DNA of 64,000 nt. It comes from Agromyces intestinalis. Its GTDB lineage: Bacteria; Actinomycetota; Actinomycetes; Actinomycetales; Microbacteriaceae. Numbering within the stretch: position 1 is the stretch's first letter; each line of letters begins with the position of its first letter. Made by a program: the position numbers and the translations under genes. Where the stretch lies: NCBI RefSeq assembly GCF_008365295.1, contig NZ_CP043505.1:558001-622000 (forward strand), given 5' to 3'. The notes below the pieces were generated by a model. The model saw only the letters and a program-made list of their open reading frames with translations. It searched no databases and was not told the origin of the DNA. Shown one piece after another: positions 8,255 to 18,025 of this stretch.

Positions 8255-9215
8255 CGAGTTGCGCGACCGTCGCACCCTTGAAGTCGACCGCGAGGGGCAG
8301 CGACTGCCACACCGTCTCGGCCGCGGACTCGACGAGCCGCACCGCTTCGGCCCGTTCGCTCGGATCGCTGGCGAGCACGAGGATCGACGGGCCGGCGCCC
8401 GACACCACCGCGGGGTGGCCCGCGGCGCGCAGCGCGCGGATCAGGCGATCGGTCTCGGGCATCGCCGCCGCGCGATACGCCTGGTGCAGCTTGTCTTCGG
8501 TTGCCGCGAGCAGCAGCTCGGGCGACTGCACCAGTGCGGCGACGAGCAGCGCCGAGCGCGACACGTTGAACACCGCGTCGGAGTGCGGCACCGACTCGGG
8601 CTGCAGCGACCTGGCGAGCGCGGTCGACATCTCGTGCTCGGGCACCAGCACGAGCGGCGAGACGCCACGGTGCACGATGAGCTTCTTGTGCCGCGGACCC
8701 TCGGGCGTCACCCAGGCGATCGTGAGGCCGCCGAACAGGGCCGGTGCGACGTTGTCGGGATGCCCCTCGAGCTCGGTCGCGAGCTCGAGCAGGTCGTCGG
8801 CGTCGAACGCCTCGACGCCCTCGAGCAGCCCTTTCGCGGCCATCACTCCGGCGACGATCGCCGCACCCGACGACCCGAGGCCCCGCCCGTGCGGGATCGC
8901 GTTGCGCGCGACCAACCGCAGCCCGGGCAGCCCGAGCCCTCGGCGTGCGAAGGTGTGCGCGATCGAACGGACGACGAGGTGCGAGGCATCCAGCGGCACC
9001 TCGCCCTCGCCGACGCCGCGCACGTCGACCTCGAGCGCATCGCCCTCGAGCACCTCGATCTCGAGCTCGTCGTAGAGCGCCAGCGCGAGCCCGAGCGTGT
9101 CGAATCCGGGGCCGAGGTTGGCGCTCGTCGCGGGAACTTTCACCTGAACTCGACGGCCGACCAGGTCGGGCACCGGCCCCGCGCTCATCGCGGGGTCGGC
9201 GACCTGCGCGGTCAT
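8247..9215 (-). CDS. thrB: Homoserine kinase
   Basis: GHMP-family kinase that phosphorylates L-homoserine for threonine synthesis. The ATP loop is [16 protein letters not shown]; the N-terminal [21 protein letters not shown] is diagnostic of ThrB; the C-terminal GAGPSILVL loop is present. Length is 322 aa. The ATG at 9215 overlaps the thrC stop by 4 nt (ATGA), so translation is probably coupled. A second ATG at residue 10 is possible. It is the last gene of lysA-hom-thrC-thrB. Confidence 0.95.
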   Translation of the reverse strand: MTAQVADPAMSAGPVPDLVGRRVQVKVPATSANLGPGFDTLGLALALYDELEIEVLEGDALEVDVRGVGEGEVPLDASHLVVRSIAHTFARRGLGLPGLRLVARNAIPHGRGLGSSGAAIVAGVMAAKGLLEGVEAFDADDLLELATELEGHPDNVAPALFGGLTIAWVTPEGPRHKKLIVHRGVSPLVLVPEHEMSTALARSLQPESVPHSDAVFNVSRSALLVAALVQSPELLLAATEDKLHQAYRAAAMPETDRLIRALRAAGHPAVVSGAGPSILVLASDPSERAEAVRLVESAAETVWQSLPLAVDFKGATVAQLDG

Positions 9216-10309
9216 GACGTGAGCCCGAGCACCGCTGCCACCTCGGTTGCGTCGACCGGAACCACGGTGGGCTGCACATCGGCGCCGTCGGCGCCGCGCA
9301 GGGCCCACTGCGGATCCTTCAGGCCGTGTCCGGTGACCGTGAGCACGACGCGCGCACCAGCGGGCACCGCACCGGCCTCGGCACGCTCGAGCAGGCCCGC
9401 GACCGAGATCGCCGACGCCGGCTCGACGAACACGCCCACCTCGGCCGACAGGATGCGCTGGGCCTCGAGGATCTTCTGATCGTCGATCGCGCCGAAGTAG
9501 CCGTCGGTCTCGTCGCGCGCCTCGAGCGCGAGCTGCCACGACGCCGGGTTGCCGATGCGGATGGCGCTCGCGATGGTGTCGGGGTCTTTCACGGGTTCGC
9601 CGCGCACGATGGGCGCGGAGCCCGCGGCCTGGAACCCGAACATGCGGGGCAGCCGGGTCGAGTTGCCGGCCGCGAGGTCTTCGCGGTAGCCGCGCGTGTA
9701 CGCCGTGTAGTTGCCGGCGTTGCCGACCGGGATGAAGTGCAGGTCGGGCGCGTCCCCGAGCACCTCGACGACCTCGAACGCGGCCGTCTTCTGCCCTTCG
9801 ATGCGATCGTTGTTCACCGAGTTCACCAGGTGCACGGGATAGTTCGCCGCGAGGTCGCGCGCCAGGTCGAGGCAGTCGTCGAAGTTGCCCTGCACCTGGA
9901 TGAGCTGCGCGTTGTGCGCGATCGCCTGGCTGAGCTTGCCCATCGCGATCTTGCCCTCGGGCACGAGCACGGCCGCGCCGATGCCCGCGTGCGTCGCGTA
10001 GGCTGCGGCCGACGCCGACGTGTTGCCGGTCGAGGCGCAGATGACGACCTTCGCACCGTGCTCGACGGCCTTGGTGACCGCCATCGTCATGCCGCGGTCT
10101 TTGAAGGAGCCGGTCGGGTTCATGCCCTCGAACTTCACCCACACGTCGGCGCCGGTGCGGCGGTTGAGCGCGGGCGCCGGGATGAGCGGCGTGCCGCCCT
10201 CGCCGAGGGTGACGATCGGCGTGGCGTCGGTCACGTCGAGCCGGTCGGCGTACTCGCGGATGACGCCGCGCCACTGGCGCGAGCCGGTCTTGATTGCGGG
10301 GTGGTTCAC
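9212..10309 (-). CDS. thrC: Threonine synthase
   Basis: PLP enzyme converting O-phosphohomoserine to threonine. The PLP lysine is K70 in [11 protein letters not shown]; the phosphate-binding loop is GNAGNYTAY. At 365 aa it is the short actinobacterial/plant-like type (class 1). The GTG at 10309 overlaps the hom stop by 4 nt and has a GAAGGAG site within the end of hom. Its substrate is supplied by ThrB, encoded directly downstream. Confidence 0.96.
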   Translation of the reverse strand: MNHPAIKTGSRQWRGVIREYADRLDVTDATPIVTLGEGGTPLIPAPALNRRTGADVWVKFEGMNPTGSFKDRGMTMAVTKAVEHGAKVVICASTGNTSASAAAYATHAGIGAAVLVPEGKIAMGKLSQAIAHNAQLIQVQGNFDDCLDLARDLAANYPVHLVNSVNNDRIEGQKTAAFEVVEVLGDAPDLHFIPVGNAGNYTAYTRGYREDLAAGNSTRLPRMFGFQAAGSAPIVRGEPVKDPDTIASAIRIGNPASWQLALEARDETDGYFGAIDDQKILEAQRILSAEVGVFVEPASAISVAGLLERAEAGAVPAGARVVLTVTGHGLKDPQWALRGADGADVQPTVVPVDATEVAAVLGLTS

Positions 10310-11616
10310 TCTGCTCCTTCGATTCGGAGGACGGATGCCACGGATGCCACGACTGGGCTCTCGGCGAGGGATGCGACGGTGCTCGCGAGGGCGGCTTCGG
10401 CCGCCTCATGCGTTCCGATCACCAGCGTAGCCCGACCCGTCGAGGCCTCGACGGTCTGCTGGAGCTGCTCGACCGACACGCCATGATCGGCGAACACGTG
10501 GGCGACGGTCTCGAGCACGCCGGGCTCGTCGGTGACCTCGAGGGTCACCGAGTAGCGGGTGGTGATGCGCCCGATGGGCAGCAGCGGCAGGTCGGCGTGG
10601 GTCGACTCGCTGGTGCCGGGGCCGCCGATGACGTGGCGCCGGGCGATCGCGACGAGGTCGCCGAGCACGGCCGAAGCAGTCTGCACGCCGCCGGCCCCCG
10701 CACCGTAGAACATGAGCGGGCCGGCCGCCGCAGCCTCGACGAAGACCGCGTTGTTCGCGCCCCGCACCGCGGCGAGCGGGTGGGAGCGCGGCACGAGCGC
10801 CGGGTACACCCGCGCCGAGACGCCCTCGGCGCCGGTCTCGGGGTCGGCGAGCCGCTCGCAGATCGCGAGCAGCTTCACGACGTAGCCGGCGCGCCTGGCC
10901 GACTCGACCTGCTCGGCGGTGACGCCCGTGATGCCCTCGCGGTGCACCGCGTCGGCCGACACTGTGGTGTGGAACGCGAGGCTCGCGAGGATCGCGGCCT
11001 TCTGCGCGGCGTCGTAGCCGCCGATGTCGGCGGTGGGGTCGGCTTCGGCGTAGCCGAGCTCGGTGGCGGTGGCGAGGGCGTCCTCGAGCGACGCACCGGT
11101 GGAGTCCATGCGATCGAGGATGAAGTTCGTGGTGCCGTTCACGATGCCGAGGATCCGCTCGACGCGATCGCCCGCGAGGCTCTCGCGCAGCGGGCGGATG
11201 ATCGGGATGGCGCCGGCCACCGCAGCCTCGTACGACAGCTGCGCGCCGACCTGCTCGGCCGCGGCGAACAGCTCGGCGCCGTGCGATGCGAGCAGCGCCT
11301 TGTTGCCCGTGACGACGTCGGCACCCGAGTTGATCGCCTGCAGCACGTACTCGCGGGCCGGTTCGATGCCGCCCATCAGCTCGATGACGATGTCGGCGCC
11401 GACGATCAGCGAATGCGCGTCGGTGGTGAACAGCTCGCGGGGCAGGTCGGCGTCGCGCTTGGCGTCGAGGTCGCGGACCGCGATGCCGACCAATTCGATC
11501 GGCGCACCGATGCGCTTGGCCAACTCGTCGCCGTGCTCGAGCAGCAGCCGGGCGACCTGCGAGCCCACCGAGCCCGCACCCAGCAGGGCGACGCGGATGG
11601 CACGGTACTCGATCAT
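10306..11616 (-). CDS. hom: Homoserine dehydrogenase with ACT domain
   Basis: Reduces aspartate semialdehyde to homoserine with NAD(P)H, the branch point for threonine and methionine. The N-terminal Rossmann motif is [14 protein letters not shown]; the catalytic core contains GTTNFIL and [16 protein letters not shown]; a C-terminal ACT domain from about residue 355 ([19 protein letters not shown]) predicts feedback control, usually by threonine. Length is 436 aa. The ATG at 11616 overlaps the lysA stop (ATGA). Its product also feeds metX, encoded elsewhere in the window. Confidence 0.96.
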   Translation of the reverse strand: MIEYRAIRVALLGAGSVGSQVARLLLEHGDELAKRIGAPIELVGIAVRDLDAKRDADLPRELFTTDAHSLIVGADIVIELMGGIEPAREYVLQAINSGADVVTGNKALLASHGAELFAAAEQVGAQLSYEAAVAGAIPIIRPLRESLAGDRVERILGIVNGTTNFILDRMDSTGASLEDALATATELGYAEADPTADIGGYDAAQKAAILASLAFHTTVSADAVHREGITGVTAEQVESARRAGYVVKLLAICERLADPETGAEGVSARVYPALVPRSHPLAAVRGANNAVFVEAAAAGPLMFYGAGAGGVQTASAVLGDLVAIARRHVIGGPGTSESTHADLPLLPIGRITTRYSVTLEVTDEPGVLETVAHVFADHGVSVEQLQQTVEASTGRATLVIGTHEAAEAALASTVASLAESPVVASVASVLRIEGAE

Positions 11617-13034
11617 GCGGGGGCTCCTTCGGTGCGGTCGGCGTCGGCGGATGCCTCGAGGCCGGCGTCGCGCGCCAGCAGGTCGTCGATGGTCTCGCCG
11701 CGGACGATCACGCGCGCCCGCGCGTCGCGCACTGCGACGACGGCGGGGCGCGGCACGTGGTTGTAGTTGCTCGCGAGCGACCAGCAGTACGCGCCGGTCG
11801 CGGCGACCGCCAGCAGGTCGCCGGGGGCGGTGTCGGCGGGTAGGAGCACGCGGTCGACGACGATGTCGCCCGATTCGCAGTGCTTGCCGACCACGCGCGA
11901 CAGCGCGCTCGGGGCATCCGACCTGCGAGACGCGACGCGGGCCGTGTAGGCCGCGCCGTAGAGCGCAGTGCGCGCGTTGTCGCTCATACCGCCGTCGACG
12001 CTGACGTACCGGCGCTCGCCGCCCTCGATCGGCACGGGCTTGACGGTGCCCACCGTGTAGAGCGTGACGCCCGCCGGACCGACGATCCATCGGCCGGGCT
12101 CGAACGCGAGCTTCGGCACCGGCACGCCGAGCCGCGCGCAGGTCTCGGCGACACGGCCGACGATGCGGTCGGCGATCTGCTCGATCGGGTCGGGGTCGTC
12201 GGCCTCGGTGTACGCGATGCCGAAGCCGCCGCCGAGGTTGAGCTCGGGCACCGGCGCCGTGCGGCTGAGTTCGGCGTGCGCGGCCAGCAGGCGCTCGGCC
12301 GATTCGGCGAACCCGGATGCATCGAAGATCTGCGACCCGATGTGGCAGTGGAGCCCGACGAACTCGAGCGAGGCGTGCGAGCGGATCCGTTCGCCGAGCT
12401 CCACCGCGCGATCGAGCGGCAACCCGAACTTCTGGTCTTCATGCGACGTGGCGAGGAAGTCGTGCGTCGACGCATGCACGCCGCTGTTCACGCGGAGCCG
12501 CACGCGCTGGATGCGCCCGGCGCGCACCGCGGCATCCGCGACCCGCTCGATCTCGATCTCGCTGTCGATGACGATCGTGCCGACGCCGACCTCGACCGCG
12601 CGCTCGATCTCGGCGACCGACTTGTTGTTGCCGTGGAACCCGAGGGCCCCTGGCTCGGCGCCGGCCGCCAGTGCCACCGCGAGCTCGCCACCGCTGCAGA
12701 CGTCGACCGACAGACCCTCGCCACGCATCCACCGCACCATCGCGCCCGACAGGAACGCCTTGCCGGCGTAGTAGACCGCGACTCCGGTGCCGACCTCGGC
12801 TGCGGCGCGCTCGAACGCCGCGCGGATGCGCGCGGCGCGCTCGCGCACCACGGACTCGTCGACGACGTAGAGCGGGGTGCCGAACTGCTCGGCCAGCCGC
12901 GTCGCGTCGACGCCGCCGATCACGAGCCGGCCGTCGGCGTCGCGATGGCTGCCGGCCGGCCAAACGCCGACGGCGAGCGCATCGGGGTCGTCAGGCGCGA
13001 CCGAGATGGACGGACGGGTGTCGTTGGATGCCAC
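11613..13034 (-). CDS. lysA: Diaminopimelate decarboxylase
   Basis: Final step of lysine synthesis, decarboxylating meso-diaminopimelate with PLP. The Schiff-base lysine is K92 in AVYYAGKAFL; the HIGSQIF and GGGFGIAY motifs (PLP phosphate) and CESGD near residue 385 (active site) are present. Length is 473 aa. The GTG at 13034 follows GTGAGG. It is the first gene of lysA-hom-thrC-thrB, in which each junction overlaps by 4 nt. Having lysA ahead of hom is typical of Actinobacteria. Confidence 0.96.
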   Translation of the reverse strand: MASNDTRPSISVAPDDPDALAVGVWPAGSHRDADGRLVIGGVDATRLAEQFGTPLYVVDESVVRERAARIRAAFERAAAEVGTGVAVYYAGKAFLSGAMVRWMRGEGLSVDVCSGGELAVALAAGAEPGALGFHGNNKSVAEIERAVEVGVGTIVIDSEIEIERVADAAVRAGRIQRVRLRVNSGVHASTHDFLATSHEDQKFGLPLDRAVELGERIRSHASLEFVGLHCHIGSQIFDASGFAESAERLLAAHAELSRTAPVPELNLGGGFGIAYTEADDPDPIEQIADRIVGRVAETCARLGVPVPKLAFEPGRWIVGPAGVTLYTVGTVKPVPIEGGERRYVSVDGGMSDNARTALYGAAYTARVASRRSDAPSALSRVVGKHCESGDIVVDRVLLPADTAPGDLLAVAATGAYCWSLASNYNHVPRPAVVAVRDARARVIVRGETIDDLLARDAGLEASADADRTEGAPA

Positions 13035-13170
13035 GGGAACCTCACGGGACGAGTCGAGGGGGCACGAGTCGGCGAGCGAACCCGGGTCGGTTCCTGAAGC
13101 CTGTGCGAGACCGCCGATGCGGACGGGCCGATTCTATCGGCGAGGCATGCGCCGGCGGGAATTCATGACG

Positions 13171-13992
13171 TCACCCGCAGACGCCCGTGCGCGAGAGCGC
13201 CTCGCGCTGCATCGGCAGGTCGGCCGCGGCGACCTCGACGCGCACGCGTTCGGGCGTCACGTCGACGTTCGTGACCTTGACGCCCTCGGGCAACCGGTCG
13301 GCGACGCAGACCACCACCGGGTCGCCGCCGAGCAGTCGGGACACGAGGTCGCCGGCGTCGATCGACACGCCGCCCGCCCCGAGCTCGACCCCGACGGGCG
13401 TGAGCAGCACGCGGTCGCCCGCGGCCTCGGCCCGGGCGGTGGCCTGGTACGACACCTCGACCCCGAAGACCTCGAGCGTGCCCCGGTAGCCGACCGTTCC
13501 GTCGCCGAGCGAGAACCCACCCGGCACGTGCTGCGCCCGCACCAGCGCGTTCAGCGCGTCCTCGTCGAGCGCGAAGGTCGCGTCGACCGAGTCGATCGTG
13601 CCCTCGCCGCGGATCGGCACGCCGCGGGCGACGACCTCGGCACCGACGGGCGTGCCGGCGACGGTGAGGTCGTCGGAGGTCAACGTGATCTCGGTGGCGG
13701 TACCCGTGACGAGCTGCCACAGCACCGAGACCCCGCCGATCTGCGCCTCGACGTCGCCCTGCACGCTCGCGGGCAGCCGACGCTCGACGGTGTCGGCGAC
13801 CTGCGCCTCGGCCACCGACCGCGTGACCAGGTCGGCCACCACGAGCAGCGCGGCGACCACGACGACCACCACGCCGGCGATGATCCAGCCCTTCGCACCC
13901 CGGCTCAGGCGCTTCGGACGCGGCTCGCCCGAGGCATCCGGGATGACCGCCGTGTCTGCGGCGTCGGCGTTCGTCTCGTGCGTCGCGGCCAC
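13171..13992 (-). CDS. DUF2993 (LmeA-like) membrane-anchored protein
   Basis: Predicted protein of 273 aa with a cytoplasmic basic N-terminus (PRPKRLSRGAKG), one membrane helix at about residues 34-56 (rich in Val and Ala) and a long exported domain. The pattern resembles the DUF2993/LmeA family, beta-rich lipid-binding proteins of the actinobacterial envelope; the link to phospholipids or mannans is from family knowledge only. GTG at 13992 is chosen because TGAGG precedes it, 7 nt after the argS stop, so it is probably cotranscribed with argS. The 136-bp gap downstream carries the lysA promoter region. Confidence 0.75.
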   Translation of the reverse strand: MAATHETNADAADTAVIPDASGEPRPKRLSRGAKGWIIAGVVVVVVAALLVVADLVTRSVAEAQVADTVERRLPASVQGDVEAQIGGVSVLWQLVTGTATEITLTSDDLTVAGTPVGAEVVARGVPIRGEGTIDSVDATFALDEDALNALVRAQHVPGGFSLGDGTVGYRGTLEVFGVEVSYQATARAEAAGDRVLLTPVGVELGAGGVSIDAGDLVSRLLGGDPVVVCVADRLPEGVKVTNVDVTPERVRVEVAAADLPMQREALSRTGVCG

Positions 13993-13999
13993 GCGTGCC

Positions 14000-15673
14000 T
14001 CACATCCGTTCGGGAGCGGAGACGCCCAGCAGGTCGAGACCATTGCGGATGACCTGGCCGGTGGCGTCGTTGAGCCAGAGTCGCGTGCGCTGCAGGTCGC
14101 CCACCGGCTCGTCGCCGAGGGGCAGCACGCGGCAGTTGTCGTACCAGCGGTGGTAGAGGCCCGCGAGCTCCTCGATGTACCGGGCGACGCGGTGCGGCTC
14201 GCGCAGCTCGGCGGCCTGGGCGACGATGCGCGGGAACTCCTGCAGCGCGCCGAGCAGGGCCGACTCGGTCTCGTGCTGCAGCAGCTCGGGCGCGAACGTC
14301 GAACGGTCGACGCCGGCGGCGAGCGCGTTGCGGGCCACCGCGGCGGTGCGCGCGTGCGCGTACTGCACGTAGAAGACGGGGTTGTCGTTCGTGCGGCGCT
14401 TCAGCAGCTCGGGGTCGATCGCCAGCGGCGAGTCGGCCGGGTAGCGCGCGAGCGTGTACCGCAGCGCGTCGGTGCCGAGATCGGCCTGCAGGTCGTCGAG
14501 CTCGATGATGTTGCCCGCGCGCTTGGACAGCTTCGCGCCGTTGACGCTCACGAGCTGCCCGATGAGCACCTCGATGTCGCGCTCGGGGTCGTCGCCGGCC
14601 GCGCCCGCGAGCGCCTTCAGCCGATGCACGTAGCCGTGGTGGTCGGCGCCGAGCAGGTAGATCTTGTGCTCGAAGCCGCGGTCGCCCTTGTCGAGATAGT
14701 AGGCGGCGTCGGCGGCGAAGTAGGTGTAGACGCCGTTGCCGCGGCGGATCACCCGGTCCTTGTCGTCGCCGAAGTCGGTGGTCTGCACCCAGACCGCATC
14801 GTCTTTGTCGTACACGTGGCCCTGGGCGCGGAGCCGCTCGACGGCCGCATCGATCGCCGACACGCCCTCGTCGTCCTTCGCGTGCAGGCGGCGCTCGCTC
14901 GTCCACACGTCGAAGTGCACGTTGAACCGGGCCAGACTCTGCTGGATCTCGCCGAGCTGCAGCTCGTACGCGATCTCGCGCGCGGTATGCAGCGCCACGT
15001 CGTCGTCGAGCTCGAGCAGGTGCGGCTCACGCTCGAGCACCATCGCGGCGAGGTCGGCGATGTACTGACCCGGGTAGCCGTTCTCGGGGGTCGGCTCGCC
15101 CTTCGCGGCCGCGAGCACCGATTCGCCGAAGGTGTCCATCTGCGAGCCTGCGTCGTTGATGTAGTACTCGTGGGCGACCTCGGCGCCGGCCGCACGCAGC
15201 ACCCGCCCGATCGCGTCGCCGAGCGCCGCCCAGCGGGTGTGGCCGATGTGCAGCGGGCCGGTCGGGTTGGCCGAGACGAACTCGAGGTTGATGCGGCGCC
15301 CCGCCTGGGTCTCGCCGCGACCGTAGGCGTCGCCGGCGTCGACGATGGACTTCGCGAGCGCACCCGCCGCAGCCGCGTCGAGGCGGATGTTGATGAAGCC
15401 GGGCCCGGCGACCTCGGCGCTCTGCACGCCGTCGACATCGGCGAGCCCTTCGGCCAGCTCGGTCGCGAGTTCGCGCGGGTTCGTGCCGAGCTGCTTCGCG
15501 ATGCGCAGCGCGATGCTGGAGGCCCAGTCGCCGTGCTCGCGCAGCTTCGGGCGTTCGAGGGCGACCTGGTCGACGGTGAGCTCGAGCGAGACGGATGCCC
15601 CGGACGCACGACGCCGCTCCGCCGAGGCGGTCACGAGGTCGAACAGGGCACGCGAGAGATCGGCTGGAGTCAC
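14000..15673 (-). CDS. argS: Arginyl-tRNA synthetase
   Basis: Charges tRNA-Arg. The class I signatures are [14 protein letters not shown] (HIGH) and [10 protein letters not shown] (KMSKS-like, here KLSKR). The ArgS-specific N-terminal additional domain and C-terminal anticodon-binding DALR domain are present; length is 557 aa, as expected. The GTG at 15673 lies 6 nt after TAGGAT with no ribosome site, so it is probably leaderless. One of its substrates, tRNA-Arg(CCG), is encoded 0.7 kb away on the other strand. In many Actinobacteria argS directly precedes lysA-hom-thrC-thrB, as here. Confidence 0.96.
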   Translation of the reverse strand: MTPADLSRALFDLVTASAERRRASGASVSLELTVDQVALERPKLREHGDWASSIALRIAKQLGTNPRELATELAEGLADVDGVQSAEVAGPGFINIRLDAAAAGALAKSIVDAGDAYGRGETQAGRRINLEFVSANPTGPLHIGHTRWAALGDAIGRVLRAAGAEVAHEYYINDAGSQMDTFGESVLAAAKGEPTPENGYPGQYIADLAAMVLEREPHLLELDDDVALHTAREIAYELQLGEIQQSLARFNVHFDVWTSERRLHAKDDEGVSAIDAAVERLRAQGHVYDKDDAVWVQTTDFGDDKDRVIRRGNGVYTYFAADAAYYLDKGDRGFEHKIYLLGADHHGYVHRLKALAGAAGDDPERDIEVLIGQLVSVNGAKLSKRAGNIIELDDLQADLGTDALRYTLARYPADSPLAIDPELLKRRTNDNPVFYVQYAHARTAAVARNALAAGVDRSTFAPELLQHETESALLGALQEFPRIVAQAAELREPHRVARYIEELAGLYHRWYDNCRVLPLGDEPVGDLQRTRLWLNDATGQVIRNGLDLLGVSAPERM

Positions 15674-15679
15674 TCCCCG

Positions 15680-15715
15680 ATCCTACCGGGCGGGCCGGGG
15701 GCCCGTTGATAGGGT
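15680..15715. promoter_or_regulatory. Paired -10 elements of divergent leaderless genes argS and the lipoprotein gene
   Basis: The 48-bp gap contains TAGGAT on the minus strand (15680-15685), 6 nt before the argS GTG, and TAGGGT on the plus strand (15710-15715), 6 nt before the ATG at 15722. Both spacings fit transcripts starting at the first codon base. Confidence 0.5.
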
Positions 15716-15721
15716 GCCTGC

Positions 15722-16354
15722 ATGCTCCGCTCCCTCCGCCGCCCCCTTCGCCCGCTCCTGGTCGCCGCGGCCGTCGCCGGAGCAGCGGCGCTGCTCGCGG
15801 CCTGCGCGCCCGGATCGCCGTTGCCAACCGGCGGCACGACGCCGGCCACGGAGCATCCGACCGAGTCGGCCCCATCGACCGGCGAGCCGACGCCCGGCGA
15901 GACCTTCGCGCCCGAGGAGCCCTCGCCGCCGTTCGCGATCGCGTGCGACGCGCTGCTGACCCCCGAGCAGGTCTACGCGTTCAACCCGAACGTCGGCGCG
16001 GCGCCCGAGTACGAGCCCGCCTCGGCGAACGTCCTCGCGGTCGTCGACGCCGGCGGCACCGCGTGCGGCTGGCTCAACCAGACCAGCGGCGAGGTCATCG
16101 AGATCGCCGTGGCGACCCCGGCCGACGCCGCGCTCGCGGCGGCCGCGAGCAGCGCCGCGAGCCGCCTGCAGGCGGTGCCCACCTACGGCACACCGCCCGC
16201 GGTCGAGGGCTACTTCGGGCGGGCGGGTCAGGCCGGCTCGGCCCAGGTGTTCTCGGGCCGGTACTGGGTCGTCGTCGAGTCGGTCGCGCTGTTCGAACCC
16301 GGCGATGCGGCGGGCCTCGTCGGGTCGGTGCTGGGCAATCTGCCGGCCTCCTGA
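15722..16354 (+). CDS. Putative lipoprotein, family not recognised
   Basis: A 210-aa exported lipoprotein: basic N-terminus, hydrophobic stretch and lipobox LLAAC at about residues 24-28, then a Thr/Pro/Glu-rich linker to about residue 65. The mature domain has two cysteines, in IACDALL and TACGWLN, which may form a disulfide. Members of such families often hold surface binding domains, but I do not recognise this one. It starts 6 nt after TAGGGT (leaderless) and stands alone upstream of tRNA-Arg. Confidence 0.78.
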   Translation: MLRSLRRPLRPLLVAAAVAGAAALLAACAPGSPLPTGGTTPATEHPTESAPSTGEPTPGETFAPEEPSPPFAIACDALLTPEQVYAFNPNVGAAPEYEPASANVLAVVDAGGTACGWLNQTSGEVIEIAVATPADAALAAAASSAASRLQAVPTYGTPPAVEGYFGRAGQAGSAQVFSGRYWVVVESVALFEPGDAAGLVGSVLGNLPAS

Positions 16355-16400
16355 GGCGCACGGAGCACCGAGTCGGAAGTGATAGTGTCTCTAGCTGTGC

Positions 16401-16473
16401 GCCTCCGTAGCTCAGGGGATAGAGCGCCGGTTTCCGGTACCGTAGGTCGGGGGTTCGAATCCCTCCGGGGGCA
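16401..16473 (+). tRNA. tRNA-Arg(CCG)
   Basis: A 73-nt cloverleaf: acceptor arms GCCTCCG and CGGGGGC, D arm GCTC...GAGC, anticodon loop TTCCGGT with anticodon CCG at 16434-16436 (reads CGG), T arm GGGGG-TTCGAAT-CCCTC, discriminator A. CCA is not encoded. Positions 27 and 43 are C and T, a mismatch at the top of the anticodon stem. It is followed by a strong terminator hairpin. Confidence 0.95.
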
Positions 16474-16499
16474 CGCTTCGACGCCGTAGGGCGTCACGA

Positions 16500-16536
16500 A
16501 CGGCTGGATCCGCTTCATCGCGGATTCAGCCGTTTT
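16500..16536 (+). terminator. Rho-independent terminator after tRNA-Arg
   Basis: Stem arms ACGGCTGGATCCGC (16500-16513) and GCGGATTCAGCCGT (16520-16533) pair along 14 bp with one G-T pair and a 6-nt loop, followed by a short T-run. This is the best canonical intrinsic terminator in the window. Confidence 0.8.
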
Positions 16537-16624
16537 CCGTCGCACCGCCGCGGCCCACAACCGAATCGGTGCCTGGATCGTCTGAAGAGATGACGGCGTA
16601 TGCGCGCCGTCGCGGAGGAGGAAC

Positions 16625-17158
16625 GTGAGCGGCACCTGGGATGCGATCGCGACGACGCTCGTCGCCGAACGCGGCGATGCGCTGAACCGGTACGCCTACC
16701 TGCTCACCGGCAGCACGGACGACGCGGCCGACCTGGTGCAGGAGGCGCTCGTCCGCACATTCGGGCGGCCGCGGATGGCGCTCACGCTGCCGCGCGCCGA
16801 GGCCTACGTGCGACGGGCGATCCTGAACCTGGTGATCGACAGGTCTCGACGCGACGGCCGGTGGCGGGACATCCGTCACCTCGTCGCCCAACCCGATCTC
16901 GCCGTCGCGCCCGACCGGGAAGTCGACGACCGGATCGACGTCGCCGCGCGCGTGCGGGCCCTGTCGCCGCGACAGGCGGCCTGCGTCGTGCTGCGGTACT
17001 ACGACGACCTGCCGATCGGCGGCGTCGCCCGCACGCTCGGCATCAGCTCGGGCGCCGTGAAGCGCTACCTCAGCGACGCCCTGCGCTCGCTCTCCGCCGA
17101 GTTCGACGCCGCCCCCGAAGGCGGCCCCACCACAGGAGGCACACGTGTCCGATCCTGA
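16625..17158 (+). CDS. SigE-family ECF sigma factor
   Basis: RNA polymerase sigma factor of 177 aa. Region 2 (ALNRYAYLLTGSTDDAADLVQEALVRTF) and region 4 (LSPRQAACVVLRYYDDLPIGGVARTLGISSGAVKRYLSDA) are visible, with nothing of regions 1 or 3. The LTG...DAADLVQEAL pattern is that of the actinobacterial SigE-family ECFs. The GTG at 16625 follows a strong GGAGGAGG. It overlaps the next gene by 14 bp; that gene is a membrane protein which may act as its partner or anti-sigma factor. Confidence 0.9.
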   Translation: MSGTWDAIATTLVAERGDALNRYAYLLTGSTDDAADLVQEALVRTFGRPRMALTLPRAEAYVRRAILNLVIDRSRRDGRWRDIRHLVAQPDLAVAPDREVDDRIDVAARVRALSPRQAACVVLRYYDDLPIGGVARTLGISSGAVKRYLSDALRSLSAEFDAAPEGGPTTGGTRVRS

Positions 17159-17945
17159 CGGCGATCGCATCGCCGAGCACCTGCACCGGGCGGCCGAGGC
17201 GGCCGAACCGCGCCCCGTCGACGTGGATGCCGTGCTCGAGCGCAGTCGCGCCGACCGGCGCCGGCGACGCCGGGTCGTGGTCGGCGGCGCGACGGCCGCC
17301 GTCGCGGTCGTCGCGGTGGCCGGGCTCGTGGTCGGGTTGCGTCCGCTGACCATGGGCGCGTCGACGGCGGATGCTCCGCTGCCGGCGACCTCGGCGGAGT
17401 CGGCCACCTCGTCGGACTCGAATGGCGAGGATGCCTCGACCGAGGCCGGCGGCGAAGGCGGACTCGACGCCGACGCCCCGCAGGACGAGGTGCCGCAGGA
17501 GGACGTGGCGCTCGGCACGCTCGAGCAGGCGACGGCCTGCGGACGACCGACGCCCCGGGCGGCGAGCGCCGACGGGCTCGAGCTCGTCGTGACGTCGGCG
17601 GTGCTGGACGGCGAGGGCATCGGGGAGGTCACGGCCGAGTTGTCGATCACGAAGGGGTCCGCGCGCACCGTGACGATCGCGGGCGCGCCCTCGGCGGTCA
17701 TCGCCGCCGACGGAACCGTCGTGTGGCTCGCCCCGGGCGCGGGCGATCAGGAGGTCGCGCTCGCACCCGGCTCGCCCGCCGTGATCTCGCTGCCGCTGCA
17801 GGCGTTCGATTGCGGTGCGGGAGACGCGCCGCTCGCCCCTGGTGCGTACGACGCCGTGGCCGTCGTCGACGTCCTGGTCGAGGGTCGGGTGAACCCGCTC
17901 CGGATCGTGTCGGCGGCTGTGCCGGTCGCCTGGGCGGGCAACTGA
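17145..17945 (+). CDS. Single-pass membrane protein, possible anti-sigma partner
   Basis: A 266-aa protein: about 45 charged cytoplasmic residues (DRIAEHLHRAAEAAEPRPVD), one membrane helix at about 46-67, an acidic Ser/Ala/Glu linker at about 70-125, and an exported beta-rich domain with two cysteines. GTG at 17145 with AGGAGG upstream; it overlaps the sigma gene by 14 bp, which suggests coupled translation. The topology and position match anti-sigma factors of SigE-family ECFs, but no zinc-binding H-x3-C-x2-C motif is present. The role is inferred from context. Confidence 0.7.
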   Translation: MSDPDGDRIAEHLHRAAEAAEPRPVDVDAVLERSRADRRRRRRVVVGGATAAVAVVAVAGLVVGLRPLTMGASTADAPLPATSAESATSSDSNGEDASTEAGGEGGLDADAPQDEVPQEDVALGTLEQATACGRPTPRAASADGLELVVTSAVLDGEGIGEVTAELSITKGSARTVTIAGAPSAVIAADGTVVWLAPGAGDQEVALAPGSPAVISLPLQAFDCGAGDAPLAPGAYDAVAVVDVLVEGRVNPLRIVSAAVPVAWAGN

Positions 17946-18025
17946 CGAGCGGTGTCCGGCGTGGACGACGTCGCCCAGTCGCCATAGACTCGGCAGCATC
18001 CGGGCTGAAACGGGGGAACACGCTG

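Noticed and set aside
16401..16620. Integrative element next to the tRNA-Arg gene
   Set aside because: No integrase, no duplicated tRNA 3' end and no change of composition; a terminator and then ordinary genes follow.
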